64,000 nt of DNA from an uncultured Muribaculaceae bacterium. GTDB lineage: Bacteria; Bacteroidota; Bacteroidia; Bacteroidales; Muribaculaceae. Positions within the stretch are counted from its first letter, which is position 1, and each line of letters begins with the position of its first letter. Position numbers and translations under genes: made by a program. The notes under the pieces are model-generated. The model was not told the DNA's origin and made no database searches. It saw only the letters and a program-made list of their open reading frames with translations. Shown here piece after piece: positions 35,220 through 43,900 of the stretch. The stretch spans positions 216,167-280,166 of the forward strand of contig CAJOFM010000002.1 of NCBI GenBank assembly GCA_905233915.1, read 5' to 3'.

Positions 35220-36566
35220 ATGAATATCAGATTAGAACAACCCAAGGATTACCGCGAGGTGGAAAACCTTACGCGAGAAGCTTTCTGGAACGTGTATCGT
35301 CCAGGCTGCACCGAGCATTATGTACTGAACCAGTACCGTTGCAATCCCGACTTTATCCCCGAACTCGATCTCGTCATGGAAGAGGACGGCAAGATTATGG
35401 GCCATATCATGTTCTCGAGGGCTGAACTCGTCCTTGACGACGGCACTAGGTGCCCCTCTTGGACCTTTGGCCCCATCAGCATCCATCCCGACTATAAGCG
35501 CAAGGGCTATGGCCTCAAGTTGCTGAACTATGCGTTGGACAAGGCTCGTGAACTTGGAATAGGCTTCCTGTGCATGGAGGGTAACATCGATTTCTATCGC
35601 CATGCGGGCTTTGACTTGGCCAGCAAGATGAAGATCCATTACCATGCCGAGCCGCGCGATGCCGAAGTGCCTTATTTCCTCGCTCAGGAACTCATCCCCG
35701 GCTGGCTGGAAAGAAATGGTATCGTTGAAGCAACTTATTGCCCACCTAAAGGCTACTTTGTCGCCGATGTGAACCCCGAAGCCTTCGAGGCCTATGAGGC
35801 GACTTTCCCCGAGAAAGTAAGAGCCTTGCTGCCAGGCCAACTTCCTCAGTTCTGTCAAAGTTGCGGCATGCCGCTCACTAAGAATGAGGATTGCGGCACG
35901 AATGCTGACGGGAGCACGAACTTTGATTACTGCCAGTACTGTTACAAGGACGGCCAGTTCTTGCAGGACTGCACGATGGATGAGATGATTGAGCATTGCG
36001 CCCAGTTTGTCGACGAGGTCAACAAGGGACTACCCCAGCCCATCACCCGGGAGGAGTACATCGGTCAGATGAAAATGTATTTCCCCCACTTGAAACGCTG
36101 GCGCAAGGAAATGACCATCAATGATGCGACTCCTGAAAATCCCGCCCTAGTGGGGGTTAAAGGCCTGATTGCCAAGATGGCCGACACATTGCCCGTCACC
36201 TATATTTCATCGGTTGACGAAGAAGGTTTCCCCTGCACCAAGGCCATGCTGTCGCCTCGTGTGCGTGAGGGCATCAAGACGTTCTACTTTACGACCAACA
36301 CGTTTTCGCTGCGTGTGGCGCACTATAAGGCCAATCCCAAGGCTTCAATCTACTTTTGCGATGCTGAGGGGTTCAAGGGCATGATGCTGCGCGGCACCAT
36401 GCAAGTGTTGACCGATGCTGCCAACAAGGAAATGATCTGGCGCGACGGTGATACCGAATACTATCCGGGCGGCGTTACCGACCCCAACTATTGCGTGCTG
36501 AAGTTCACGGCGACCGACGGCCGCTTCTATAGCGACTACTACCCCCGCAGCTTTGTGATTGAGTAA
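35220..36566 (+). CDS. three-domain fusion: GNAT acetyltransferase, zinc ribbon, PNPOx-like flavin domain
   Basis: One uninterrupted 448-residue frame carries three modules. Residues 1 to about 195 form a GNAT acetyltransferase with the acetyl-CoA loop YKRKGYGLKLL (92-102). Residues about 210-255 form a Cys-rich zinc ribbon (C212, C215, C225, C238, C241, C251; FCQSCGMPL, YCQYCYKDG). Residues about 315-448 resemble the pyridoxamine 5'-phosphate oxidase-like, general-stress-26 FMN fold (LPVTYISSVDEEGFPCTKAML, YFTTNTFSLRVAHYKANPKASIYFCD). The substrate is unknown. The gene has its own consensus promoter, and its stop is 27 bp from the stop of the convergent nucleotidase gene. Confidence 0.83.
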   Translation: MNIRLEQPKDYREVENLTREAFWNVYRPGCTEHYVLNQYRCNPDFIPELDLVMEEDGKIMGHIMFSRAELVLDDGTRCPSWTFGPISIHPDYKRKGYGLKLLNYALDKARELGIGFLCMEGNIDFYRHAGFDLASKMKIHYHAEPRDAEVPYFLAQELIPGWLERNGIVEATYCPPKGYFVADVNPEAFEAYEATFPEKVRALLPGQLPQFCQSCGMPLTKNEDCGTNADGSTNFDYCQYCYKDGQFLQDCTMDEMIEHCAQFVDEVNKGLPQPITREEYIGQMKMYFPHLKRWRKEMTINDATPENPALVGVKGLIAKMADTLPVTYISSVDEEGFPCTKAMLSPRVREGIKTFYFTTNTFSLRVAHYKANPKASIYFCDAEGFKGMMLRGTMQVLTDAANKEMIWRDGDTEYYPGGVTDPNYCVLKFTATDGRFYSDYYPRSFVIE

Positions 36567-36593
36567 CGATGGAAACTGAGAGGGGTAACCGAG

Positions 36594-38018
36594 TTACCAC
36601 TTCTCGGTGAAACTGGAGCGGCCTTGGTAGTCCACGGCGCCCTTTTTCTCGAGCCAATGGATGATGAGGTCGCTAGTGGTGACATCCCCGCGCACACCTT
36701 GGTCTTCGCGGGGAGAGTCGGCAATGGAGGCCACATAGTTGTTGGTCACCACGCGGTATTTCTTCTTCATGTTGAGCTTCTTGCCATCTTTGTCGAAAAG
36801 CTCCAACTTCTTGATCGACGACTTGTTGGTGTCGCTATAAGTCACTACAGCAGTGCATCCGCTGGTGACGGGGAAGCGGTTGCGGTCGGCCTTGAAGCAT
36901 GCGATGAGCATGTCGCTGAGTTCTTTGCCTGTCAGGGTCATCACCACGGGATTGTTCATGAACGGGTCAAGGTTAAGGATGTCCTTCACCGTGATGGGAC
37001 CTGCAGGGAAGAAGTCGTAGCGCACACCACCGTAGTTCTCGAAGGCAATGTCGCAATTGCACTCCTCCAGCCAGGCATCGCACATCATCACACCCAAGGC
37101 GTCATAACCCTTGATGTCACTTAGCATCTGGCCCACCACGCGCTCCATTTCGGGGCTGTTCTTGAAATGCTTGAGCAACGCCTCGGCGGCATCACTATGC
37201 CTGTTGGAATTGTTCAAGAAGATATTCTCGGCCTTCTTGCTCACCACCTTGCCATTCTCGACTTCCAGGGTCGTGAGGGTGACGCGAGGCAGCTGGTAAC
37301 CATTCTGGGTAATCAACACGCCATTGTGAATCTCGCCGCCTTCGAGCTGGGTGTGGGTGTGGCTGCTGACGATGAGATCATAGTAAGGATACTGCTTAGC
37401 CAACTCCACATCGACCTCAAAGCCCACGTGCGTCAGCAATACATTGACATCGCACTGCTCGGTGAGCCATTTATACTGCGGAATCACCTCCTCGGGGCGC
37501 TGAAATGCCAAGCCTTTCACGTTATCGGGGTGGGTATCGGGCAAGCCGTTTTCACCAATCTGCGTGATGCCGAGCACGCCCACTTTGATGCCCTTGACAT
37601 CAAAGACCTTGTAAGGACGCACCTGGATTCCAGTCTCGGGCGGGCAACTGATGTTGGCGGCAAGATACGGGAAATTGGACAACGAAATCACCTTTGCAAG
37701 ACCTGCAACATTGGAGTCATACTCATGGTTGCCCAGGGCCGATGCGTCAAAGCCGATGAGGTTCATCATCGAGACCATGGGATAGGAAACGGGCTCGTAA
37801 AGGTCATTGTAAGGATTACCCGTGCGGTTGTCTCCAGCCGACATAATCAGCATGAACGGGTCAATGGCCCGCAGACTGTCGACGATAGCGGCAAGTTGAG
37901 GCATCTTCTCAATCGCCGAGTGCATATCGTTGGCTGACAAAATCCTCACGGTCTCACCATGAACGCCAAAACACGAGACCAATACCAACGTCACGATGGA
38001 CAAAAAGTTCTTTTTCAT
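36594..38018 (-). CDS. exported 5'-nucleotidase/metallophosphatase (UshA-like)
   Basis: The 474-residue protein has an N-terminal export signal; LVSC at 13-16 fits a lipobox, so it may be a lipoprotein. The calcineurin-like metal motifs are NDMHSA (Asp31, His33), SAGDNRTG (Asp63, Asn64), ALGNHEYD (96-100), LLTHVGFE and VSSHTHTQ. The C-terminal half is the 5'-nucleotidase substrate domain (NYGGVRYDFFPAGPITVKDIL). Family members dephosphorylate extracytoplasmic nucleotides so that the nucleoside can be scavenged. It starts 4 bp after the small beta-grasp-like gene, so the two are likely coupled. Confidence 0.92.
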   Translation of the reverse strand: MKKNFLSIVTLVLVSCFGVHGETVRILSANDMHSAIEKMPQLAAIVDSLRAIDPFMLIMSAGDNRTGNPYNDLYEPVSYPMVSMMNLIGFDASALGNHEYDSNVAGLAKVISLSNFPYLAANISCPPETGIQVRPYKVFDVKGIKVGVLGITQIGENGLPDTHPDNVKGLAFQRPEEVIPQYKWLTEQCDVNVLLTHVGFEVDVELAKQYPYYDLIVSSHTHTQLEGGEIHNGVLITQNGYQLPRVTLTTLEVENGKVVSKKAENIFLNNSNRHSDAAEALLKHFKNSPEMERVVGQMLSDIKGYDALGVMMCDAWLEECNCDIAFENYGGVRYDFFPAGPITVKDILNLDPFMNNPVVMTLTGKELSDMLIACFKADRNRFPVTSGCTAVVTYSDTNKSSIKKLELFDKDGKKLNMKKKYRVVTNNYVASIADSPREDQGVRGDVTTSDLIIHWLEKKGAVDYQGRSSFTEKW

Positions 38019-38022
38019 AATA

Positions 38023-38223
38023 TCACCGGTTTATGATTTTTATTATTTGTTGATCACGCAAGGGGGCTGCATTATCCAGTATGTGGCCCCATTTGTCGGT
38101 CACCTGCAGCGATGACACTTCACTAATATCCAGCCTGTTGCGCACTGCCCAACGCAGCACCACGTCACCGACCTTGGCCCCGCTGAATATCCTTATCTTG
38201 GAGTTATTTACTATCACTGTCAT
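38023..38223 (-). CDS. small beta-grasp (ThiS/MoaD-like) protein
   Basis: The 66-residue protein has no export signal. The pattern VIVNNSKIRIFSGAKVGDVV...VTDKWGHILDNAAPLRDQQIIKII follows the ThiS/MoaD/TGS beta-grasp layout: two N-terminal strands, a helix, and a final strand after L-x-D-x-x-x-I. The C-terminal Gly-Gly needed for sulfur transfer is absent (the end is IINR). The start at 38223 is chosen over an upstream ATG at 38346, which lies upstream of the -7 box at 38323-38330. It directly precedes the nucleotidase gene (4 bp). The function is unknown; the fold is an inference from pattern only. Confidence 0.6.
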   Translation of the reverse strand: MTVIVNNSKIRIFSGAKVGDVVLRWAVRNRLDISEVSSLQVTDKWGHILDNAAPLRDQQIIKIINR

Positions 38224-38322
38224 TTTCTTCAAGCATTTATAAGTTTCCAGCATCCTCGTTAACAGAAATGTTCTCTGCACACCTGACGGCCCCACATTGC
38301 CGCCGTCATGGTTGCCACGGTG

Positions 38323-38330
38323 CAAAGATA
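38323..38330 (-). promoter_or_regulatory. -7 box upstream of the beta-grasp/nucleotidase pair
   Basis: CAAAGATA reads TATCTTTG on the minus strand, matching TAnnTTTG. It lies about 100 bp upstream of the ATG at 38223, leaving a leader of roughly 95 bases. Confidence 0.55.
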
Positions 38331-38390
38331 ATGAAATATCTATCATAGACCGTATTCCTGTTGCAAAAAACAGTTTTTGGGTAAGGATGA

Positions 38391-38434
38391 AAATAAATGG
38401 GCCCGGCCGGAATTCCAGTCGGGTCCATTTATTT
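38391..38434 (-). terminator. terminator at the end of the fructan locus
   Basis: A 15-bp stem with one G.U wobble (38391-38405 with 38420-38434; arms AAATAAATGGGCCCG and CGGGTCCATTTATTT) encloses a 14-nt loop. It lies just after the fructokinase stop and reads into T-rich sequence on the minus strand. Confidence 0.8.
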
Positions 38435-38453
38435 AGTGAGCAGGTATTTTGCT

Positions 38454-39347
38454 TTACTTGGCTGCCGCGAGGAGTTCGGGAGTCAAGGTGGGCATGGCGC
38501 CGTTCTGGGTGCAGACGTAGGCGCTGACCTCTACTGCAAGCTTGTGGGCCTCATGAATGGGCTTGCCTGCCAGGATGGCGGCACAGAAGGAACCTGTGAA
38601 CGAGTCACCAGCGCCAACGGTATCAGCCACCTCAACCTTGGGAGTTGCCTGGAATGACATCTCGCCGGGCTTGAACACATAGGAGCCATTGGTGCCACAG
38701 GTGAGTACCAACATGTCGAGATTGTACTTGCCCAGAATGAGCCAGCACTTGTTCTCCATGTCAAGGCCAGGATAACCGAACATGCGACCAATGATTACCA
38801 GCTCCTCATCGTTGATTTTAAGGACATTGCAACGGCGCAATGACTCTTGAATGACTTCCTTGTTGTAGAACTGCTGACGCAGGTTGATGTCAAAGATCCT
38901 CATGCAGTCGTCGGGAGTAGCATCCAGGAAACGGTGGATGTTCTCGCGCGACACGACATTGCGCTGAGCCAGTGAGCCGTAGCACACGGCGCGGCAGTTC
39001 TGTGCAATCTCCTCAATCTCGGGCGTGAAGGGGATATTGTCCCAAGCCACATTTTCCTTGATGTCATAGGTGGGAATACCCTGCTCATCAAGGGTTACCT
39101 GCACGGTGCCGGTGGGATAAGGCACACGCGGCATGAGGTACTTGAGGCCATGTTCCTCGAGGGCCTCGATGGTTTCCTCGGCAAGTTTGTCCTCGCCCAG
39201 CGCACTGATGGCGATGGCGTTGCCACTGCCCAGGAACTGTCCGGCATGATAGGCGAAGTTGGCGGGGGCACCACCCAGTTTCTTACCTTCGGGGAGAACA
39301 TCCCACAGGGCCTCGCCCAGACCCACTACATAACGTTTTTCATTCAT
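38454..39347 (-). CDS. fructokinase (PfkB family)
   Basis: This cytoplasmic sugar kinase has 297 residues. It has the ribokinase fold with the sugar-binding start GEALWDVLPEG...KLGGAPANFAYH and the ATP and anion-hole motif DTVGAGDSFTGSF, with the catalytic Asp in GAGD. The GH32 genes and fructose permease upstream make fructose the likely substrate, giving fructose-6-phosphate. It is the last gene of the fructan locus and ends before a strong terminator. Confidence 0.9.
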   Translation of the reverse strand: MNEKRYVVGLGEALWDVLPEGKKLGGAPANFAYHAGQFLGSGNAIAISALGEDKLAEETIEALEEHGLKYLMPRVPYPTGTVQVTLDEQGIPTYDIKENVAWDNIPFTPEIEEIAQNCRAVCYGSLAQRNVVSRENIHRFLDATPDDCMRIFDINLRQQFYNKEVIQESLRRCNVLKINDEELVIIGRMFGYPGLDMENKCWLILGKYNLDMLVLTCGTNGSYVFKPGEMSFQATPKVEVADTVGAGDSFTGSFCAAILAGKPIHEAHKLAVEVSAYVCTQNGAMPTLTPELLAAAK

Positions 39348-39349
39348 AG

Positions 39350-39377
39350 TTGTCAGTTTTCAGTTGTCAGTTTTTAG
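39350..39377. repeat. 7-bp tandem array (4 units) at the 3' end of the permease gene
   Basis: TTGTCAG, TTTTCAG, TTGTCAG and TTTTTAG lie in exact register. On the minus strand the three CAG units read CTGA, and the third unit supplies the TGA stop of the permease (39367-39369). The last unit encodes the final residues of that protein. Confidence 0.9.
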
Positions 39378-40536
39378 TTGCGGGATTGAGTTGCTTGATG
39401 TAGGTGAACAGGTAGATGACACCGACGGCCATCACTGCCACAGCGCCAGCCTGGCCCACAGCATCGCTGGCGAAGCCCATCAACAGCGGGAAGATGGTGC
39501 CACCGAACAGGCCCATAATCATCAGGCCAGACACCTCGTTCTGCTTCTTAGGCATCGACTCAAGAGCCGTGGCAAAGCACATCGAGAAGATGTTAGAGTT
39601 ACCATAACCCACAAGGGCGATAGCCGTGTACAGGATCCACTTCTCGTGGCCGAAGAACATGCCACACATCGAGAGGGCCATCAGGATGACACTGATGATG
39701 AAGAACGTGCGGGTCTTCATCACGCGCAGGAAGAACGAGCCGGTCAAGCAACCGATGGTACGGAAGATGAAGTACAGCGAGGTGGCAAAAGCAGCCTCGT
39801 TCAGGGTCATGCCCAAGCGCTCCATGAGGATTTTGGGAGCAGTGGTGTTGGTGCCCACGTCGATGCCCACATGGCACATGATGCCCAGGAAGGAGAGCAG
39901 TACGATGGGCTCACCCAAGAGCTTGAAGCACTCCACAAAGGTCGAAGGCTTGCCCTCGATTTTCTCCTCGTGGATGGGGGTTACAGCCAGCAGGACCGTC
40001 GAGAAGATACCTACCACAAAGTAGATGGCGAACAGCACGCGCCAGTTGAGACCCAGGCTGGGAATCACCGCGGTAGCTCCCCACATGGCCAGATAAGGCG
40101 CGAGGAACGAAGCGATGGCCTTGATGAACTGGCCGAAGGTGAGCGTCGATGCGAGGTTGCCGCCACCCATCACGGTCGATACCAGCGGGTTGAGCGATGT
40201 CTGCATCAGCGCATTACCGATGCCCAGCAGCGAGAAGGCGATGAGCATCACGGGGAAACTGTTGCCGAACAACGGAATCATCAGCGACAGGATTGTAACT
40301 GCCAGCGAGAGCAAAACCGTCTTCTTGCGGCCAATCTTGTTCATCAGCATGCCTGTGGGAACGCTGAAGATGAGGAACCAGAAGAACACCAGCGAGGGGA
40401 AGATGTTAGCCACCGAGTCCGTGAGCTGGAGGTCTTCTTTCACATAATTGGAGGCGATACCCACGAGGTCCACAAAGCCCATGCAGAAGAAGCACAGCAT
40501 GACCGAGATGATCGCGATTTTATTTGTCTTTGCCAT
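39367..40536 (-). CDS. MFS sugar (fructose) permease, FHS family
   Basis: This inner-membrane transporter has 389 residues and about twelve transmembrane helices. The start (FFCMGFVDLVGIASNYVKEDL) and the loop NKIGRKKTVLLSL are typical of the fucose/glucose/galactose proton symporters of this phylum. The gene lies between GH32 and fructokinase genes, as BT1758 does in the B. thetaiotaomicron levan locus, so the cargo is most likely fructose released in the periplasm. The C-terminal residues and stop are encoded inside a 7-bp array, and a second array of the same unit lies before its start. Confidence 0.9.
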   Translation of the reverse strand: MAKTNKIAIISVMLCFFCMGFVDLVGIASNYVKEDLQLTDSVANIFPSLVFFWFLIFSVPTGMLMNKIGRKKTVLLSLAVTILSLMIPLFGNSFPVMLIAFSLLGIGNALMQTSLNPLVSTVMGGGNLASTLTFGQFIKAIASFLAPYLAMWGATAVIPSLGLNWRVLFAIYFVVGIFSTVLLAVTPIHEEKIEGKPSTFVECFKLLGEPIVLLSFLGIMCHVGIDVGTNTTAPKILMERLGMTLNEAAFATSLYFIFRTIGCLTGSFFLRVMKTRTFFIISVILMALSMCGMFFGHEKWILYTAIALVGYGNSNIFSMCFATALESMPKKQNEVSGLMIMGLFGGTIFPLLMGFASDAVGQAGAVAVMAVGVIYLFTYIKQLNPATKN

Positions 40537-40548
40537 TTTTATATTAAG

Positions 40549-40597
40549 TTTTCAGTTTTCGGTTTTCAGTTTTCAGTCGTCAGTTCTCAGTTGGCAT
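40549..40597. repeat. 7-bp tandem array (7 units) between GH32 and permease genes
   Basis: Seven units of TTTTCAG type (variants TTTTCGG, TCGTCAG, TTCTCAG, TTGGCAT) fill 40549-40597 exactly. In the GH32 direction (minus) most units read CTGA. The GH32 stop (40615-40617) is 17 bp away. The sequence between, CTAACGGCTAAAA, recurs inverted near 53230-53249. Confidence 0.9.
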
Positions 40598-40614
40598 CCG
40601 CCAGCAACTAACGG

Positions 40615-42276
40615 CTAAAAGTTAATCTGGTAAATCGTGGCCTTGCCGCCCTTGACCTTGAGGTTGGTGTAGGGTGCGGTGGGGAACACGAGGTTAGTCA
40701 TCGCCATCTTGCCGTCGGCATCAAAGGCCTCGATGCTGCAACGGTCAACGAAGATGCGCAGCTGCTTGATAGTCCCGTGGGTGGGGGCAACAGTCACAAC
40801 GGGGAAAGCCTCGCTGAAGGAAGCGTCACCGCTGGCAGTGCGGTCCATGGCAAAGGTCTGCTTGGCCGCATCATAGGTCATTACCACCTGCTCGCCATTG
40901 GCGTTGGAGAGGGTCAACTCCATCGAGTTTTTCACATCGACGACGATTTCGCAGGTCTCGGTAGGCTTCTTCACCTTGGCGCCGCGTGCTGCGAGCATTT
41001 CGGGAGAAGGCTTCACGCTGACGTAGGACTCCTCACCGTCGGTGAACAGGCCCAGGTCGCGGGGAATCGAGTTGGCGCTGCGGAACTGGCGGGTGGGCAC
41101 TTGGTTGGCATACTGCCAGTTGGACATCCACGCGATGACCACATGACGATCGGCAGGCGCGTTGTAGAACGATACCGTGGCATAGTGGTCCTTGCCGTAA
41201 TCCATCCACTTGGTGACCTTGGGCATCGACTCACAGGTGAACTTGTGGCCGTCAAAGTCGCCCACAAAATACTGTGTTGCCGAACCGCCGAAGGGACCGC
41301 CGGGATTGATATTGCAGATCAGCACCCACTTGTCGTCGATCTTCATCAGGTCGGGGCACTCCCACACGCCGCCATGGTTACCGTATTCCTTGCCGAATGA
41401 ACTCTCATACTTCCAAGTTTTCATGTCCTTGGAGCTGTAGATGTTCATTTCCTGGCCAGCGGCAAGAATCATGTTCCATGCGTTGATGTCGCTGTTCCAG
41501 AAGGGGTTCGGGTCGCGGAAGTCGGGCACATCGCTCGTCAAGACGGGATTGCCGTCATACTTCTCGAACGTCATGCCGTTGTCGTGCGAGATGGCAATCG
41601 ACTGCGTCTGGTTCTGTCCAGCCGAGGTGTAGATGGCCACCACGTCGTTACCGTCGGTCACACAAGAGCCCGAGAAGATGGTACCCAGAGCATCAGGCTC
41701 GATGGCGATGGGCTGGTGGGTCCAGTGGATAAGGTCGGTCGAGGTGGAGTGTCCCCACGTCATGTTCTCCCACTGTGAGCCGTAGGGGTTGAACTGATAG
41801 TAGAGGTGCCAAACACCATCCTTGTAGAACATACCGTTGGGGTCGTTCATCCAGCCATAGGCGGGGGTGTGGTGATAGGCGGGACGGAAACGCTCGCGAT
41901 TGCTGTCGTCGAACGTGTCGGTCACCCGCATCTCACGCCAGCAGACAAAGTCCTTGACGGCACCGGTGGTGCGGCGGTCGCCATGGAACGAGATATCAAT
42001 CAGCACCTTCTTGTTGCCGAAGCGCTGGATATCCAGGGGCACATAGTAGTCCACCTTGTCCACCGCAAAGCGAACGTTGAGCGTCTGCACCTGCTCGTTG
42101 TCCACAATGACGCGCACATAGGCGTTCTCCTCTTTCTCCTGCACGGGCAGCAACAGGTACTTGCCCGTGGCGTCAACACGCAGCATGGCGTGGTTTTCGC
42201 TCAATAACTGGGGGACCAGTGCCGTGGCCGAGAAGGCCACGAGCACTGCCACCATGATAGTTAAAAGTCTGTTCAT
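40615..42276 (-). CDS. GH32 fructan hydrolase (exo-type candidate)
   Basis: The 553-residue enzyme has an N-terminal signal peptide without a clear lipobox, so it is probably periplasmic. An N-terminal beta domain (about 25-115) precedes a five-bladed propeller with all GH32 motifs: WMNDPNG (142-148, nucleophile Asp145), FRDP (253-256, transition-state Asp255) and WECPDL (acid/base Glu306). A C-terminal beta-sandwich completes it (IKQLRIFVDRCSIEAFDADG). It would release fructose from inulin- or levan-type fructan. Linkage specificity cannot be read from sequence. Confidence 0.93.
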   Translation of the reverse strand: MNRLLTIMVAVLVAFSATALVPQLLSENHAMLRVDATGKYLLLPVQEKEENAYVRVIVDNEQVQTLNVRFAVDKVDYYVPLDIQRFGNKKVLIDISFHGDRRTTGAVKDFVCWREMRVTDTFDDSNRERFRPAYHHTPAYGWMNDPNGMFYKDGVWHLYYQFNPYGSQWENMTWGHSTSTDLIHWTHQPIAIEPDALGTIFSGSCVTDGNDVVAIYTSAGQNQTQSIAISHDNGMTFEKYDGNPVLTSDVPDFRDPNPFWNSDINAWNMILAAGQEMNIYSSKDMKTWKYESSFGKEYGNHGGVWECPDLMKIDDKWVLICNINPGGPFGGSATQYFVGDFDGHKFTCESMPKVTKWMDYGKDHYATVSFYNAPADRHVVIAWMSNWQYANQVPTRQFRSANSIPRDLGLFTDGEESYVSVKPSPEMLAARGAKVKKPTETCEIVVDVKNSMELTLSNANGEQVVMTYDAAKQTFAMDRTASGDASFSEAFPVVTVAPTHGTIKQLRIFVDRCSIEAFDADGKMAMTNLVFPTAPYTNLKVKGGKATIYQINF

Positions 42277-42303
42277 TGTTGTAAAGGAACTATTGGTTAC
42301 CGT

Positions 42304-43893
42304 TTACTGAAACACTTTCAGGTCAGAAATGGTGATATTGCCACCATAGTTGTTGATACTCCAGCAATTCTTCTGGATACCGTAGATGCGGTTGGTATAG
42401 CAGCAAACGTCGTTGATGTACATCACCATCACCGAGTTGTCGGTGTAGATGTTGATGTGATAAACGTTGTCGGCGGGACGCTCAAACCAATAGCCATCGA
42501 TACCCTCGATAAAGCCCTTACCGGCACTACCCTCCTGCTCGAAGTTCACCTTGCGGTGGTTCTCATCCTCGGGGTTGACCATCATCGTGTAGTAACGGTC
42601 GGAGTCGGTGCCACGCACCAGCGAGATGCCGAAGCGATCCCAATTGTTGGAGGTGGTCACGGTGAAGGAAATGTGGTTGCTGGTTCCCAGGCGGTTGTAC
42701 ATCACGAATGCGCCATCACCCGAGAGGGTGCCGTTGACACCGCTCAGTTGAGCGCCACTGCTGGCCATCACCTTAACATTCTGCTCGTTGTTGAACTTGG
42801 CAGCGATTGCAGGCACCTCGCCCAGGGTCAGCGTACCGTCGGCATGCTGGATAATCTTGTGGCATACCAATGCGCCCGACCAGTTGGGCTCACCGCCGGC
42901 ACCCACGTTGATGTTCCTGTCGTGGATAGTGTTGCCGGTGCGGTAGGGGCACCAACCCCAAATGTAGCGGTCCTGGCCGTTGCTAGCCGTCTTGCCGGCA
43001 TAGAATGCGCGGGTATCGAGCACGCCCTCATGACCGTCGCGGGGCCAGTTGGCTCCGGGATCGTTGAAACAGGCCCTGAGAGCCTCCCAAGAGGTAGCCA
43101 TCATGTACTTCACCTTGCGGCTCCATGAGGCACGATAACCCTCGCTGTACACGAGATACCAGTAGTTACCCATCTTGAAAATGTCGGGGCACTCACACAT
43201 GCGGTCCCAAATCATGGGGAAGTTGCCGACGTGTTCCCACGTCTTCAAGTCGCTGGACTTGAACTCGGCGAACTTCAGGTTGCTGGAGATGACCATGTGG
43301 TAAAGGCCATCGTCGGCAACAAAAATCTGCGGATCGCGGAAGTCGTTGTCGGAGTAGCCATAGGTCGAGCCCTTCAACATCCACATGGCATCCTTTGACC
43401 AGTCCTTGAAGTCGGCTGAGGTTGCCCTCATCACAGCCTCGCGGCCAAAACGGTCATGACCCGTGTAATAGATGTAATACAAACCATCCTTCTCATTATA
43501 GATACAGCAACCTGTACCCAGGGCTGCATCCTGCTCGTCGGCCGAAGTGCCGGTCGGCAGTACCTCGCCCAGAGACTGATAGGTAGCGCCGTCAACCGTT
43601 GACACGCCCCAGAAGGGGTGATAGTTGAAAGCGGCATTGTTATCAAACTCCTGCAGGTAGAGCACCTTGAAGTGGCCAGCCTTGGCATCATAGAAAGGCA
43701 TCGGATCACCACAACGGCCAATGGCGGGGTTGTAGTAGGTCTGGAAACCAGCCTCGTCTACCGAATTGAAGAATGCGGTGTTGTCCCAGTCCTTGGAGGG
43801 ATCGGGGCCGAACTTCTCCTCGCTGCATGCCGACGAAGCTACCATAAAGCAACACAACAGCAGTGTGCTGAAAATATTCTTGAACTTATTCAT
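42304..43893 (-). CDS. surface lipoprotein GH32-like enzyme
   Basis: The 529-residue protein has a lipoprotein signal (FMVASSAC, Cys23) followed by SEE, an acidic sequence like the surface-export signal of Bacteroidota lipoproteins. The propeller retains the three acids in divergent form: GRCGDPMPF (Asp63 in place of the usual NDPNG context), FRDPQIF (Asp187) and CECPDIF (Glu234). The C-terminal 170 residues are a beta-sandwich, probably DUF4975. By position it corresponds to BT1760, the surface endo-levanase of B. thetaiotaomicron; endo-action here is an inference. Confidence 0.85.
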   Translation of the reverse strand: MNKFKNIFSTLLLCCFMVASSACSEEKFGPDPSKDWDNTAFFNSVDEAGFQTYYNPAIGRCGDPMPFYDAKAGHFKVLYLQEFDNNAAFNYHPFWGVSTVDGATYQSLGEVLPTGTSADEQDAALGTGCCIYNEKDGLYYIYYTGHDRFGREAVMRATSADFKDWSKDAMWMLKGSTYGYSDNDFRDPQIFVADDGLYHMVISSNLKFAEFKSSDLKTWEHVGNFPMIWDRMCECPDIFKMGNYWYLVYSEGYRASWSRKVKYMMATSWEALRACFNDPGANWPRDGHEGVLDTRAFYAGKTASNGQDRYIWGWCPYRTGNTIHDRNINVGAGGEPNWSGALVCHKIIQHADGTLTLGEVPAIAAKFNNEQNVKVMASSGAQLSGVNGTLSGDGAFVMYNRLGTSNHISFTVTTSNNWDRFGISLVRGTDSDRYYTMMVNPEDENHRKVNFEQEGSAGKGFIEGIDGYWFERPADNVYHINIYTDNSVMVMYINDVCCYTNRIYGIQKNCWSINNYGGNITISDLKVFQ

Positions 43894-43900
43894 GAGTCAA

